The notes under the pieces: generated by a model
Databases searched by the model: none
Told to the model about the DNA's origin: nothing
Seen by the model: only the letters and a program-made list of their open reading frames with translations
In this document: positions 48,320 to 61,898 of the stretch, in pieces
How positions within the stretch are numbered: the first letter of the stretch is position 1
Layout of the letters: each line of letters opens with the position of its first letter
Assembly: GCF_000002985.6 (NCBI RefSeq)
Contig: NC_003280.10
Span: 7,498,501 to 7,562,500, forward strand
Direction: 5' to 3'
Length of the DNA: 64,000 nucleotides
Source of the DNA: Caenorhabditis elegans
Taxonomy: Eukaryota > Nematoda > Chromadorea > Rhabditida > Rhabditidae
Translations under genes and position numbers: made by a program

Positions 48320-49626
48320 TCAGTCAGCAAAATAGTCAGAGGCTAGATCACTAATAGACAGCATACTTTTACTCGAACCAATTGCGAACTTCTTGTTTCC
48401 CGGGTTAGTGTAGTAAAATAATCTATTCTGGTTGTCATCATTGTTATACTCCGGATTAAATACTCTCGCAACTTCAATTGGATCGGTCATTTTCACATAG
48501 ATCATCGCATAATCAAACGTTTCGGAAGTGTCGAGCATCTGAAAATAGCTGTTTTATTGAATTTAATATTGCAAATGCAATCTTACGTCACGAATTTTCA
48601 AGGCATCATGTACAGTGAGTTCAGTCAAGTCCACTTTCATCGTAGTGAAATGTAGTAAATGATCAATTGGAATGGAAATTTCAACACATTCAGATATGAA
48701 ATGTTTGAGCGTTTTCCATTGTTCGGTATTCACAAGATGATCATAGTCAGTCGAGCCAATTATGTTACCGATCTCCAGTTTCTCAAGTGATTTCGGCTCC
48801 ATAAGCTCTAGAAAGCGAGCGATTTTATCAAAACTCAAGTCACCAATGCCGAAGCTTCTTGTGGTGAATTTATTAGACGACTTGATGATTTCAATGAGGT
48901 GGTCAAGAAACTGTTCTTCATTTGTTCCATTGCGGGCCAACAAATAGTGATGCACATCAAACGAATTTAGAATGACTTTTTTGTTTTCCAATAGTGTCCG
49001 GAAATCAGTGTTGAATAACTCCATAAAATCACCTCCTTCGACAAACTTTTTCTTATAACCACTTGAGCTTTTCCACTGATCAACCTGACATCCATTATCC
49101 ACTTGAGAATAAGTTATTGTACCCTGACCAAAACCAATACTGATGCAAGTGTTCTCTTTATTGACATACAAAGCATCCAATTCGCATCTCATTTTCTGAA
49201 CAACGTCGCGAAGATTTCGAGATACTTTTCGAAGTACCAATCTAAACTTTTGAATGAAAAATTTCGGGTTATTTAACAAAAAACCTCACCTTTCAAACGG
49301 ATCCACATGGCCCAACACATCGTACATTACTCCGATCGGGAAGTCTGACAGCGATTTTGGTTTGGGATCCTTGCTGAAATTAATTTTAATTAATTTTCTG
49401 TATTTTCTTGAAGATCCCTTAATACATACCTTCTATCATGATATAAATCATGATTTCCATTGTGAAAGCGGTAGAACCAGTAGTCAAAATCATGAAGTGT
49501 CATGATATCCTTTCCAACTTTTCGGCAAAAGTTTTTGTATGATTCCGCGATTGGCTTATCATCGAGTGACTCGTAAAGAATACATGCTCGGATCAAGAGC
49601 TCATTCTCGCGAATTGCGGCCGACAT
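48320..49626 (-). CDS. F-box protein of the FBXA type (HTH + F-box + FTH)
   Basis: Four exons, 49626-49430, 49373-49290, 49241-48587 and 48538-48320, give 384 aa. Residues about 8-64 resemble the helix-turn-helix at the start of mariner (Mos1-type) transposases: RACILYESLDDKPIAESYKN and FDYWFYRFHNGNHDLYHDR. The F-box follows: LSDFPIGVMYDVLGHVDPFE with RLVLRKVSRNLRDVV. The long C-terminal part is a FTH/DUF38 domain with leucine-rich-repeat-like stretches (FLELMEPKSLEKLEIGNI). F-box proteins bind SKR-type Skp1 proteins and choose substrates for SCF ubiquitin ligases. The fusion of a transposase HTH to an F-box is known in the expanded nematode FBXA family. I cannot assign the number. Confidence 0.85.
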
Positions 49627-50875
49627 ATTGAAAGAATGAAATATAAATTACGTTTTTTGAATAAAAAATTTTAAAATGGTAACTAGAATATAAACGTTCA
49701 AATTTAGAACACGTATTAAACATAAATTTGATTGAAAAATTTTTGAAATCAAATTCAATTTCTTCGAAAAACTTGAATAACCAAAAAAAAAGTTTTTGAA
49801 AACATTTGTTCAAATATTGTAGATATTGTAGAAATTGGTTTTCACACAGCTTTGGGTATTCAGTTTTCGTGTTCCAACAAGAAAATAATGAAATCTTCAA
49901 GAGATGAAATTTGGATTTTTACAAAAACACGGTCTGTAACTTGGCTGAAAATGAAAATAATTAATAAAATTGATAAAATATTGCAAAATATTTCACAGTT
50001 ACTATTCAACATTATTTTGCTATTAAAATTCAAAAGATGTTGATTTATGACTAGTACATCAGAACAGTTTTCAAAAATTTTGATGGTTTTTGGGAGAATG
50101 CCTTTTACTCTGTGTAACTCAAAAAATAATTGGCAATTGTTTGTAATAAAAAGTATTTCAAAAGAAAGAAAAATTGTTTCTTATGATTTTATCAGTTGAT
50201 CATTCGTTTTCTAGACATGTATTTTTCTAGATATGCTAGTTTGAATCTACACAATTTAGTGAGTTTGAATTTAGATTCCAGCGATATGCAATGATTTTGA
50301 AGTTAATGAGTATTTGCCTGTTTTTACTAGGTCATTCCAAAAATTTCAACTGCAGAACTCAACACTGAACCTTAAGGTAAAGCGAAATCTGAACTTTTTT
50401 TTGCTAGTTTGAGTTTTTATTTTAAGAGATCGAAAAATTTTCCTTGAACTTTGAAACATGACAATTCAAACTTTTCAAATGTAGTAAGCTCCGATGCGTT
50501 CCCGTTCATTATTCTTCTTCAATAAATTCGAAATCTGACATCATTCTCATCTTTTCCCATCATCACAAGCCGTGGGCTCATTTATTCTCCCACGGAAACC
50601 ATGACAGCAAAAATAAATAGAGTGGCGCCTTATTCGACTCATTTCGTTTTTTTTTCTCCGGATATTAGATTGTGTGGCAGGCGGCTCCATTGTATATTAC
50701 GTGCCGAATTCCAGAAGCACCACGCCATCGGATATCTAAAAGAGGAGGTGTCTTTGTTTGCGCATAATAAAACAATCAATCAACACAGCAAAGACCCCTC
50801 TCAACCTCATTTCATGATTTTCTTTGGTTTTTAGGTAGCATTGCTCTCTTCAATCATATGGATTCGTTGTTTCAG
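49627..50875. promoter_or_regulatory. divergent upstream region of tph-1 and the F-box gene
   Basis: 1.25 kb without a gene between two divergent start codons. tph-1 expression in serotonergic neurons is set by upstream sequence, so this region probably holds its control elements; I cannot point to a single binding site. A moderately GC-rich block at 50580-50760 stands out, and the ATG at 50876 is directly preceded by ttttcag-like tttcag, a likely spliced-leader site. Confidence 0.45.
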
Positions 50876-53277
50876 ATGGCATCCGCAATGAAGTTTCAAT
50901 ACTACTCGAAGAAAGCTGCTGGAAAGACAATGTCTAATAGTGTGTAAGTTTTCATCTTTCAAATCTTACATACACTTCTCCCGTTCAATTTTGAACTGTA
51001 GGAGTGAACTCCAGGCAATTTATTTATACATAGACTCTCATTATTTTTTCTTTACATGGAATGCGAATGTTTTCTTTCATATAACGCAAAAAGTATAATA
51101 TTCTTCGAAATGGTTTTTGCAACCGGAACGTTTGGGTTGCAAGTGATATGAAGTTTAACCTAGAGAAATGTTAAGTAAAAAAGATCAGCTTTAGAATTAT
51201 AAACAACAAAGCGCAAGCGCAAGATTTCTTTTAATTTGAAGTCAACTATGTTGAATTGTTCAAGAACAATCTGATGCATGGACTACAATAAACCATCAGT
51301 AATTTCTGTACTTTCAGCTCCATGTCCAGTGACAATCGCATGGAGGATTTTAAACGTCGTTTTCGTCGAAGTGGATCGTTAGGAATTCCATTTGTCCCAG
51401 AAGAAGATGTTAAACAAGTAAGTTTAAGTTATTTCCAGAAATTTAAAATTCTACCAGCTCTTCACACCAACTCGTACTGTTCGTCGAGAAGCATCTATTC
51501 GCGAAGGGGATGAGGAAGAAGGAGTACAAATTCTCACAATAATTGTCAAGTCAAGTCGTGTTTCGGAGGATATCTCAAAAATGATTGCAAACCTCCCTGA
51601 TCACACTCGTATCAAACATTTGGAGACTCGTGACAGTCAAGATGGAAGTTCCAAAACTATGGATGTTCTTCTAGAGATTGAGCTCTTTCATTATGGAAAA
51701 CAAGAAGCAATGGATCTTATGAGACTTAATGGGCTTGATGTTCATGAGGTGTCATCGACTATTCGTCCAACTGCAATAAAAGAGCAATATACAGAGCCTG
51801 GATCTGATGGTAATCAGAAAAACTAGATTTTTAGTTAGAAACCTTTTTCAGATGCGACAACCGGTTCTGAATGGTTTCCAAAAAGTATTTATGATTTGGA
51901 TATTTGTGCAAAAAGAGTGATTATGTATGGAGCAGGGCTGGACGCTGATCATCCTGTAAGATGCTGAGCCTTTATGATAACTGTCTAGAACTTCAGGGTT
52001 TCAAAGATACCGAGTATCGTCAACGTCGAATGATGTTTGCTGAACTGGCGCTCAATTACAAACAGTATAACATTTATTTCTTTTTTCTATTGTTTTTGAG
52101 TTTTCTTCAAATTACTTTCAGCGGTGAGCCAATTCCGCGAACCGAATATACATCATCCGAACGGAAAACTTGGGGAATTATATATAGAAAATTGAGAGAA
52201 TTGCACAAAAAGTAGGAAATGGTATATGTATAATCAATTTTCCCACGGTTTTTTGATTTCAGGCACGCATGCAAGCAGTTTCTTGATAACTTTGAGCTAC
52301 TGGAGAGACATTGTGGATACTCGGAAAATAATATTCCGCAACTAGAAGATATCTGCAAGTTTTTGAAAGGTACTACAACGATATGAACAATCAACCTTTT
52401 GACTGTTCATTTGCAGCAAAAACTGGATTCCGTGTTCGCCCAGTCGCCGGATACTTATCAGCTCGTGATTTCTTGGCAGGTCTTGCATATCGTGTCTTCT
52501 TCTGCACTCAATACGTTCGCCATCATGCCGATCCATTTTACACTCCAGAACCGTAATTTCTCAATGGGCGTGTTATTGAAACAATTTCCAATTTTCAGAG
52601 ACACCGTTCACGAGCTCATGGGTCACATGGCTCTATTCGCTGATCCAGATTTTGCTCAGTTTTCTCAAGAGATTGGATTAGCTTCTCTTGGAGCATCAGA
52701 GGAAGATTTGAAGAAGCTTGCAACAGTTTGTTATGAACAGTTGTTTATCAAAACTACTTAATCTGTTTCAGCTCTACTTCTTTTCCATTGAATTTGGTCT
52801 CTCGTCTGATGACGCTGCCGATTCTCCAGTAAAAGAAAATGGATCAAATCATGAAAGATTTAAAGTATACGGAGCAGGACTTCTGAGCAGTGCTGGCGAG
52901 TTGCAACATGCCGTTGAGGGTAGTGCAACCATTATTCGTTTTGATCCGGATCGTGTTGTTGAGCAAGAATGTCTCATTACTACTTTCCAGTCAGCGTATT
53001 TCTATACTAGAAATTTTGAAGAGGCCCAGCAGAAACTCAGGTAATTTTACAGCAAGATAAGTTTTCCAAAACATTCAGCTAATCACAATTTTCTGTTTAA
53101 CCTATTCAATATTTCAGAATGTTCACCAACAACATGAAACGTCCCTTCATTGTTCGTTACAACCCATACACAGAAAGCGTCGAAGTTCTCAACAACTCCC
53201 GTTCCATTATGTTGGCAGTGAACTCTCTCCGCTCAGACATCAACCTGCTCGCCGGAGCTCTCCACTACATCCTGTAG
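50876..53277 (+). CDS. tph-1: tryptophan hydroxylase
   Basis: Eleven exons (50876-50943, 51318-51417, 51458-51809, 51852-51955, 51997-52064, 52122-52211, 52263-52369, 52417-52552, 52599-52725, 52772-53040, 53118-53277) give 526 aa with consistent phases. The N terminus is regulatory, with a basic stretch ([17 protein letters not shown]) and an ACT-like region ([20 protein letters not shown]). The catalytic domain is typical of biopterin-dependent aromatic amino acid hydroxylases: [40 protein letters not shown] with the two iron-binding His, FFSIEFGL with the iron-binding Glu, and [17 protein letters not shown]. The C terminus has a tetramerisation-like segment. It makes 5-hydroxytryptophan, the rate-limiting step for serotonin in NSM, ADF and HSN neurons. 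Other start exons are possible. Confidence 0.97.
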
Positions 53278-53465
53278 TTTGAGTTTCCGTGTTTTTTATT
53301 TTTTTTATTTGGTTTCTGCTTTCTTCTTATTTATTTTTTCCTTTATGTCTGCTTCTATTTTCAGAACCAACATAATTCTAGAGTTGATTCTTTTTCGAGT
53401 TGACCATTGATTCTCCAGTCGTTCAACATCTATTTTTCTTTTTTGCTTTATTCTTTTCAAGAAAA

Positions 53466-53471
53466 AATAAA
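53466..53471 (+). terminator. poly(A) signal of tph-1
   Basis: AATAAATAAA cluster about 190 nt after the tph-1 stop codon, just before the convergent ShKT gene ends at 53554. Confidence 0.5.
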
Positions 53472-53553
53472 TAAACGATTCAACGCACATAAAGGATGTG
53501 ACACGAAAAAAAAAACATCAACAAAGTTACATCATGGGAAACCTCTCTTCATC

Positions 53554-55291
53554 TCAATATGGGCCAACACAAAGACACGTTTTCCTGCAGAAGAGGAACA
53601 TTGTAGGCTTATGAGTTCCACAAAGACCACCTGCTGCCCAGAGCTGAAAGATAAGAATTGTTTGATACAAAGAGTGTATTCAATTAACCACTGACCTTAC
53701 ATATCTTTCCCTTATCATCTTCCTCCTCGTCACAGTTCATCTCGAACTTTTTCCCTGAAATTTATAAATGAGTACAAAATGGGAAGTTTGAAAAAAAAAA
53801 GAGCTCACAAACTACAGGCTTCTTGTCTTCTCTAACATGTCGGGCAGGTGGCTTAGTTTCTTCCTCTTCTGAAGAGTCATCATCATTCTCTTCATCGTCA
53901 TCTCCTTCTCCAAGTTCAACTGACACTTCGATTGTCCCTTTCTTTGTCCCAGCTGAAAATTAATAAACTTGGGATACTGTAGCTATTGGAAACTAACAGC
54001 AAAAGACTTTTAGGGCAGTATTTAGAAAATTCTTTGCTTCTCAGATTAGCATTTTCTACTTTGATTTAAGCTTCTCGACCTAATTAGTAAAATGTTTGTT
54101 AAAACATGCCTTGCACTACAACAGAGTCATCGACCATTTTTAGATCTTTAACGTGTATGCACGTCTTCTTGTGAGTTCCTGGTGTCCCAAGATGAGTAGT
54201 CGTGGGAGCGGATGTTGTGTTCACTGGAGCAGTTGTGGTCGTTGAATACGTGCTTGTTGTTTTACCTACAAAATATGTCTTAAAGAGAGTCAGGAGAAAC
54301 ACCCAAACTTTTCTCCGTTGTGCTCTGTTCTGTTGTATTCTCGGTTGTTGAACCATCATTTCTTATATATATTTTCTTGTCGAACAGTTTGTCAAAATCA
54401 AAAACATTTTCTTCTCCAACAGTGTCTTCTTGCAGTTCGAACATCACAGTCGCTGGAAAAATCAAAGATTGAACAACAAAAATAGTAATGTGAGAAGAAA
54501 AATAACGAACTAGGTGAGGACGATGTAATATAGTAGTCGTTTGTCACGTTGACAGTAGTTGTCTTTTTCACAAGGTCCTTCACATTTTCATTTCCCTCTT
54601 TTTCCATGTTATCTGACAAATCAGCTTTTCGGAATTCACCCAAATCGTTTCCTGTGTCTGGCACAATTTCTCCAATGTTGACCTGAAGAACTTATTTATC
54701 AAATTGAAAGTTGAATAATTTAACGCACTGTTGTTACTCGAACATCATCAAATGGGCCTCGAAGTTGTTGAATTGAAGTTGTTGGGTTTCGAATCAAAAC
54801 AGTTGTTGTTGAGGATATGGATGCTTGTGGAGTAGACGGTTGTGGAGGTTCCAAAGATGTTCGTTTTGCTTCCGGAGGTCTAATTGCTGGTGGAGCAACC
54901 TGTGCTGATGGGGGAGCTGCAGGAAGACTTGTGAGACTTGCAGGTGGCTGGGGTTCTTTAGTTGTTATCTGAATGATAGGTAAACCGATTGGTAATGCAG
55001 GCGGCACGGGAATTGTATTGTCTAGTCGAACTGATGAGTCAATAGTTGGAATGAAATCATCTGTAATGTATAATTTTGAAGAAACAACCAGAAATTAGTC
55101 ATAAATTACCATATTCTTCATTATCATCAATAGGTTCTTGTGCTTTGTCTGGAGCTGCGTCACCGCTTACTTTTCTTAAAACTCCTAAAAGGTCGGAATA
55201 AATATCAAATTAAAAAAAAAACAAAAGAACACTAACCTTTTGAAGTAACAAGATTTAACACGAACAACACGATTAGCAGAATACGAAGCAT
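53554..55291 (-). CDS. secreted Pro/Thr-rich protein with C-terminal ShKT domain
   Basis: Nine exons: 55291-55237, 55184-55110, 55060-54729, 54682-54511, 54452-54303, 54265-54110, 53952-53809, 53754-53696 and 53643-53554, giving 410 aa. A signal peptide (LRILLIVLFVLNLVTS) is followed by a long Pro/Thr/Ser-rich region, then Thr-rich repeats and an acidic stretch (GEGDDDEENDDDSSEEEE). The last two exons encode a six-cysteine ShKT module with spacing C-x8-C-x8-C-x10-C-x3-C-x-C and the characteristic Trp after the second Cys and Met before the fourth. ShKT modules occur in many extracellular nematode proteins. The donor after exon 6 must be GC (CAAG|GCATGT), because GT alternatives nearby break the frame. 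It converges on tph-1. No enzyme domain is present. Confidence 0.75.
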
Positions 55292-55827
55292 TGGAATGAT
55301 CATCTACAGCTTTTGGTATTGTGTCTTTGTGTCTTTTTAGATCCATAATGCTAATAGATTCAAGATGGTTTCGATGGTTTTTGCCAAGTGGCAATTGAGT
55401 AGTAGTGTCTGTTGTTGCGCATAATTGGTAACCAACTAGTTAAAGAAGATTGATAATACTAAATCAAGAGACGCAGGCATCGGAAGGCGGCTCAGGTTTC
55501 TTATGAGAAAGGAAATTAGAACTGATACAGTCTAGATTTCTAGTTGTTTATGTTTCTTTCTGTAATCTTATGACAAATGAAACAATTTCATAATCAAATA
55601 TACATTTATTTTGAAAAATAACACTGTCATTGTAGAAAAAGAAGCCGCACTAGTCCAAAAAAAAAATGAAATCGTACATGTCAGCTATTCCTTGAAACCG
55701 GAACTTGTCAACAAATAGAAGAAAATTACTTCCAAAAGAAAACCGTAATTGGGTATTCACACAAATAAGTTAATGTGACGTGGATTAATACATGATGAAA
55801 AATAATATGAATGAATCGGTCGAGTGT

Positions 55828-56325
55828 TTAACTGAATGTGACAGTTCTATTTGAAGAAACCGTCGCTGGTCTTCGCATTTCATCGGATTTCTTGTGCAAA
55901 TTTGGATTTGAATTTTGGAATGACGTCATCGAGCGTAGCGATGATCCATGATAAACGAGATGAGACACATTATCTTCGTATGATCTAAGAATTTCCTGAA
56001 AACGTAAGGGATGAGTTCTTGGGACATTTTTTAGCTAATTTCTTTTGGTTCTGGATTATCAGAGATATTTCAAATATTTCAAAGTAAAAGTACTTGAAAC
56101 AATATAACGTACCCTGTATGGATCCTCATCTACTGAGTTTTGTTGTGGAGTTGTTGCTGTTGATGAGGTGGTCGATGATGCTGAGGAAAAACTTTCTGTA
56201 GACGTGGAGTCATTGGATCTGAAATGCATTCATCATTAAGAACATTTTATGATTGTAATGGCTCACCGTTTACCAAGAAGCTTGTGTGAAATTGAACGAG
56301 ATAGTTTTTTGAGCGGGTTATGCAT
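55828..56325 (-). CDS. small Ser-rich basic protein, unknown
   Basis: Three exons, 56325-56267, 56218-56113 and 55995-55828, in consistent phase, give 110 aa. The ATG lies two nucleotides after an acceptor (ttttcagAA). The N terminus is basic (HNPLKKLSRSISHKLLGKR), the middle is a Ser/Thr/Gln tract, and the C terminus contains DPYREILRSYEDNVSHLVYH. It has no signal peptide or membrane helix and no recognised domain. An upstream noncoding exon ending at about 57007 (CTCCAC|GTGAGT) would make the first intron about 680 nt; it contains a short upstream open frame of 14 codons. Confidence 0.65.
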
Positions 56326-57007
56326 TTCTGAAAATATTTTAGTTGAGAAAAAAGAGAAATTTGCAATTATTCAGAAAGGCATTTTGAGAAAAAGAGGAGC
56401 AAACAAGCGAAAGGTGGCAAAAGACTATTTTAATATTTTAGTGGTTTGAGTCTGGAACCGAAAAATTGATAACTCTCTGCGGAATTCTGATAAGCGGACA
56501 CACAAAACCAAAGAAAATAGGGTGACATTGTCACGAGGCACAGAAACTGTTAGTGAGGTAAACGATGATCACTCGCCGAAAAGAGGTTCAGGGTCACAAA
56601 GTGACGATGATTTTTGGGTGTGTTTAGTTGGGAGAAAAGAACACCTGCTGATAAAAGACAATGATAAACTGACAATAAAAGAAAATGGAGGTTCTTCAGA
56701 TGAAGTGAGGGACGTCACGAAAGAAATTTGAGATGCAATGTGAACATAGTAGTATTTGGAAGAAAGGCGACACGGACACATGAAAACGCGAAACAATGAC
56801 CTTTTGCCTTTTTGTTGTAAATGAATGTCTAAATGAAGAATTTCTGGGAAAAATATATATTCTAAAGTTTTCGGAAGAAAAATGAATCCAATGAAAGAGC
56901 CTATTACATTTTGCACTAGCTGAAAAATGTCACTTTTTGAGATCTATGTGTTTAATGTAATAGGAAATGTTCAAAGAAAATAAAAGTGACCGGAAGCTTT
57001 CACTCAC

Positions 57008-60000
57008 GTGGAGCTAGCTGTTCAAGTGTTAGCTTATGACTCAACTGACTGCTCCAGACTAACAAGTGCCGTCGTCATTTTGTTGAACTCCTGGAATTTT
57101 GTCTCTTTTTTGTGTGTGAAACATCTTCGTTTTCAACATAATTGAATCAACGAGAAGGCGCGAGCGACGCCCCAAAAATGACCGTTGAAAACACCGAAAA
57201 TCATCAAATTAGTTTATTTGTGTAGAAGGGGAGAAGGACACAAAAAAGGGAAAAATGAAACGAAGAAAAAGAACACCGTTTTTATGACCATCTCTTTCCT
57301 CGGAGCCATAGAGATGGCTTTTGCTCTTTTTGCTCTTTCTTTTGAATTGGCAAGTCGTCGTTTTCAGAAGATTTACGGGCCGTCAATGGTGTGAATTGGT
57401 GAATGCGAAGCGACTTGAAGGCGTGCGAAAAAACACTTTGACGCGTGAATAATCGGTTTTTAGGACACAGAGAAAAAATGAATTCGATCTTCAAAGAAAC
57501 CTAATTCCAGTTCCTCTTAAATGTTTCTTGCAGAAAGAAAGAAAGATGAACGACTTAAAACTTTTGTAAGTAAGGGATAATTTGAACTTTGAACACTTGA
57601 AAAATTGGAGATCCTACATCTTTAATGAAGAGAAAACAATGGGAAAGAAGTGGTTGCAAAGTATGTGTGCAAATTGAATTACTTCTTCTTTTGTAAATCC
57701 TACGTCATGAAAAATGGGAAACAAAACAAAAATGGGCGTGGGAATTAAAAGTAATAATTGGTGGTTGAAGGATGCCGAGCAGTTTTGTTAAAAGAAAATT
57801 CAACTTCTCACTTCTTTAAATTTTTTTAACTGTTAAAACCCACAAAACATAAATAAATTCGTAAAATACAATATTGAAATCAAAAATAATAGTCGCTATG
57901 ACGAAACTTCAGTTACATGCAAGTCTAGCTCACAGAGCTTTAACTATATTCCAGTTCGAGAGAATTTTTCTATTCAGCAGACTAGAAAAAATGAAACAGA
58001 AACCCTTTCAGACTTGAAATACTCCGTCACCAGAAGCCCCAGGGCACTTGCTGCTCTACCATCACTGAGTCAGTCAATTAGTATTTCTTTGTCGCTAATC
58101 AGTCAGTCGGTCGTAAAACGAGCACCGACCTCGTCTTATTCGGAAACAACACATTTCAAAAAGACGGAGAAAATTGCAAGGATTCCTTGGAAATGGAGGA
58201 AAACGATTAAACAAATGAACACATCCGGGCGGTAGAAAACGAGTGAAAGCCGATAATGAATAATCTGAAGGTGAAAGAGGATCATTGAGAGGATAAGTAG
58301 GAATTCAGATGGTACTCAAATGGGAGGAGCTGCACGACGTTAAGGGGGTTCAGAAGTTTATTGCGCGGAAACCGATTGGAAATGGCTCATAATTTTTTTT
58401 TGCACAGAGAGTTTTTATTTGGTTCCGTTGAATGACGTAAAAGAACAACAGAAGTCTGATCAGTTTTCAGATATAATTTATGTTCAAGAGATTATCGGGA
58501 CAGAGTTCGTCATTCTACTGATTTGGTATGCGAATTTTAAAGTTATAAAAAAACAAATAGATACACTAGAGTGTTGCAGTTATGTATAGGAGTTCAAAAA
58601 AAACTTTTTTGTAATTCGTAAAAGTTGCACCTGGAAGTTTGAAGATAAAACACATTCTGATGGTTTCGAAGCTTATGTTGGTAGATGTGTTTGTTTGTAT
58701 TCCAAAACATTGTTTGCTTCTGGAATTGTTTCAAAACATCAAACGCATGATGGCACCACTCATTTTTCAGGGAAGTGTTGTTTCTAAAAAACTGCTGATC
58801 ACTTTTTAGTTCCATTAATATTCTAATGCATACCAAAAAAAATTCTAGTATACGAAGCTTGTATATTTGTTTTGATTTTATAAGTAAAAACTTGATGACT
58901 ATGAAATTTCTTGATAATTCAGATTTGGGGAAGGCGATTACTGTAGAATGAGACTAGTAAAATATGTACTTCAAAGCACAAAAGCAGAAGAATAATATTT
59001 TTGATATGTAAATCCTAAACTCAAGAAGCTATCTGTCAAAATTAACGAGTGAAGACCAGGAAATAACAGAAAACGAAATACGTACAAAAAGTGAGCGGGT
59101 GGAGATGTGGAAAATGTGAATATGTGGGCGCTATGCATACAAAAAATGGAAGGACAAGCTGACGTGGCTGTGCAGTATACACATTTTCTATTTGCAACAG
59201 GATATGCAGGTCTTTATATTGTGTAAATTGAAAATGAAGTTGAAGAAAGAAAAAGTTGGGTTGATCGCCGAAGAATTGGAAATTATATGTTTTATAAAAC
59301 TCATGGGCATTCGAGGAATTGAGAAACTGAGAAAACTGAGAAAAAGTAGAGCTATTAGAATATGAGACAAGTTGAGCGAAATCTGAAGACCTTGGCAAAG
59401 TAATACTAGTATATGTACACGTAGTATGCTTTTGTTATTGCCGTATAGATTACATGGCAAACAGATATCAAAAGAGACAAAAATGCATAACTTTTGTATG
59501 TTTTGGTGTGTGCGTTTGCAATTGAAATAAAGGAGAAGTATAGTCTCAATATAAAAAACAATATTAAAAAGGTATGGTGCCATTATTGCTGTGTCAACTA
59601 AAACCAATCAACTGATAAACAGTTAGTAGTGTGATCTGTGGTTGCTCATTCAAGAGGGCAAACAAGAAACGACCTGTTGAGAGGAACGATCTGGTCGAAA
59701 AAGTTCTGAGTGAAATGACAGCTTTACGATTTATAGCTGACAGGGAGTATAAAAGGAAGAGAGAGAGAGAAAGATGGAAGACGCAAACATATGAAGGAAG
59801 TTATTTGCTTGTTGAAGGTTATATTGAACTGCTGACGAAAACTTTAAGAAGCAAGAATGACCGGTTCGTTTGATAGGATTTTGAAACCTCGATAAAAGAT
59901 TTTTCGTTTCTTGCTTTTTTTCAAAAAGTTAAGAAAATGTTGTATATTTTCAACCAAACAGTTTATACCGGTTCCATTCTAACAAATTTGAAATGCAAAT

Positions 60001-61890
60001 GCGCCGACTGACCATAATCTGATCAATGAACAAAGGTGAGGTCATGGTTCTGGAATGTTTTTATTAAATTTTGACACCTAGATCGTAACCATTTCAATAT
60101 CACCGTTGCCTTTCGAATACCAGTTTTGTGAAATTTTTTTAACGAGAAAATTGAATTTTCCAGACTTAATTTAACACAATTTTTAAATGCGATTTTAGTT
60201 TAGATACTGAAATTTTTTATGTAAACAGAAGAAAAAAGGGCTTGCCTCGCAGATGCCTAGAAGCGAAATTATTCCCGAAACACGTATGTACATATATATA
60301 TAACGTACAATTAACGAGAACCACAATTTCATACAAAATAAAATGTCAAAACAATTTCAGCTGAAATACCAAAAATAAGTCTATGCTGGCAACTTAAGTC
60401 AGTCAGAAAAACTGATTAAAAGCCAGAAGTTATACATAATCAAAAGTTGATTAATTCAGAACATGATTCCAAATCAAGAAATCAAAACTATTTTCAACAA
60501 AAGTTGTATACTTGACTGACGACGGGATATTTGATTAGGTTTGCCAAAAAGAGTGAAAAAGAGGTGTTGCAAGATTGAGAGCAATGCCTTGTTTCGTCAC
60601 AATAGAATTTAAAATGGGACATTGAGACGACGAAAACGGAAAGAAAAAAGTCAAAAGGCAAAGGTTGTGAACGACAAAAGTGAACTGATTTTAAAACCCA
60701 AAAACCTTTGGTGATATTCAGATTAAGCCAGGGGAAAAGGAAATGGAAACGATGTGAGAAGGGAAACACGAACGGAATGAGGAATGGCAGCTGATCAGAA
60801 GCAACGATATATCGAAAGGATGGAAAAACGAAAAGAAGCAGGTTCTGGCAAACTTTTCTTTTTGGGGGGAAGATGGTAGACTAAACAGATTGAAAGAAAA
60901 AATGTTATAGTGAAAACAGTTAATCAGGAAGGAAACTTATTTCGGCGTGCGTCAATTTGAGCTTTTCAAAAGATTTTCGCGTCTTATCGGACTCTAATCT
61001 CTGAAGGGAAATCCCAAGAATTTCAATAATTTTCAAAATAAAACGACGTTTTCGTAACCAAAAATTGAAAAAAAAAATGAAGAAGCCCTTCGTGACGTAC
61101 GGGAATACAAAAAAAATAGGAGAGAAGTAGACAAATTTTGTAAGCATTATCAGGAAACAAAATGTGCTTTTAAAGTATCATAAAACAAAACGGAAAATTC
61201 AACTCTAAAAATGCGGGTTTCCGAAAGCTCCGCCTACGTCTGATCCAATCAGCAACAGTCAAAATCACTGATTGATTCAGAAATAGTCATATTGTGTTTC
61301 TAGGTTTTATATTAGAGGAAATTTTATTATTTTTTTCATTCCACTCCAATTTTTTTCTTTTTTTTCTATTTTGATGAGGAAAAAAATGAGTTTATTGCGC
61401 TTTATGAATCCTTAAATTATTACATCCTTTTTTCACAAATTAGATACTTGTGCGTCGTCATGTTCAGAGATCACGTAATCTATAATACGAAAATTAATTT
61501 CCGAAAAATAGATAAATAACAAAGTTTCAAAAAATAAGAGTCTCAAAAAGTTCCAGAGGCCAAGGTCTTGATCAAACTTAATCCGAAAAGTGGGAATGAG
61601 TTGTTGATCGCAGAATTTTCTGGTCACCGTCGTTACTGAGTGTATAGTTAGGAAAAAATGATTTGTTGTCCAGGTTGTTGTTGATTTATGAATGCTACTA
61701 AAAGGGGAATGAGCTCTACTAATTGTTTACTCTGTTTCCCTTTATGCATGAAAATATGTATGAAGAATGAAAGTTGAAATTTTATGAAAATAACTGTCAA
61801 GAAAGTTAAAATAAATAAAGTAGTTTTAACAAACATTTATTTTAAATTTGAATTGTATATTTTTCTATGTAAGGTTTCTAATATCTTAAA
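57008..61890. other. long intergenic region, no supported gene
   Basis: About 4.9 kb with no convincing exon chain. Open frames at 58594-58836, 59188-59607 and 59042-59398 (minus) and 59631-59873 (plus) have skewed composition and no domains or splice partners. The plus-strand frame near 59631 encodes a Glu/Arg-rich helix-like segment (EVYKRKRERERW-type) but starts at GTG. Poly-purine tracts are common. Confidence 0.5.
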
Positions 61891-61898
61891 AATTAAAA

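Noticed and set aside
59042-59607. Two long overlapping minus-strand open frames rich in Phe, Leu, Ile and Ser
   Set aside because: Composition reflects a T-rich strand; no splice sites, domains or consistent helices.
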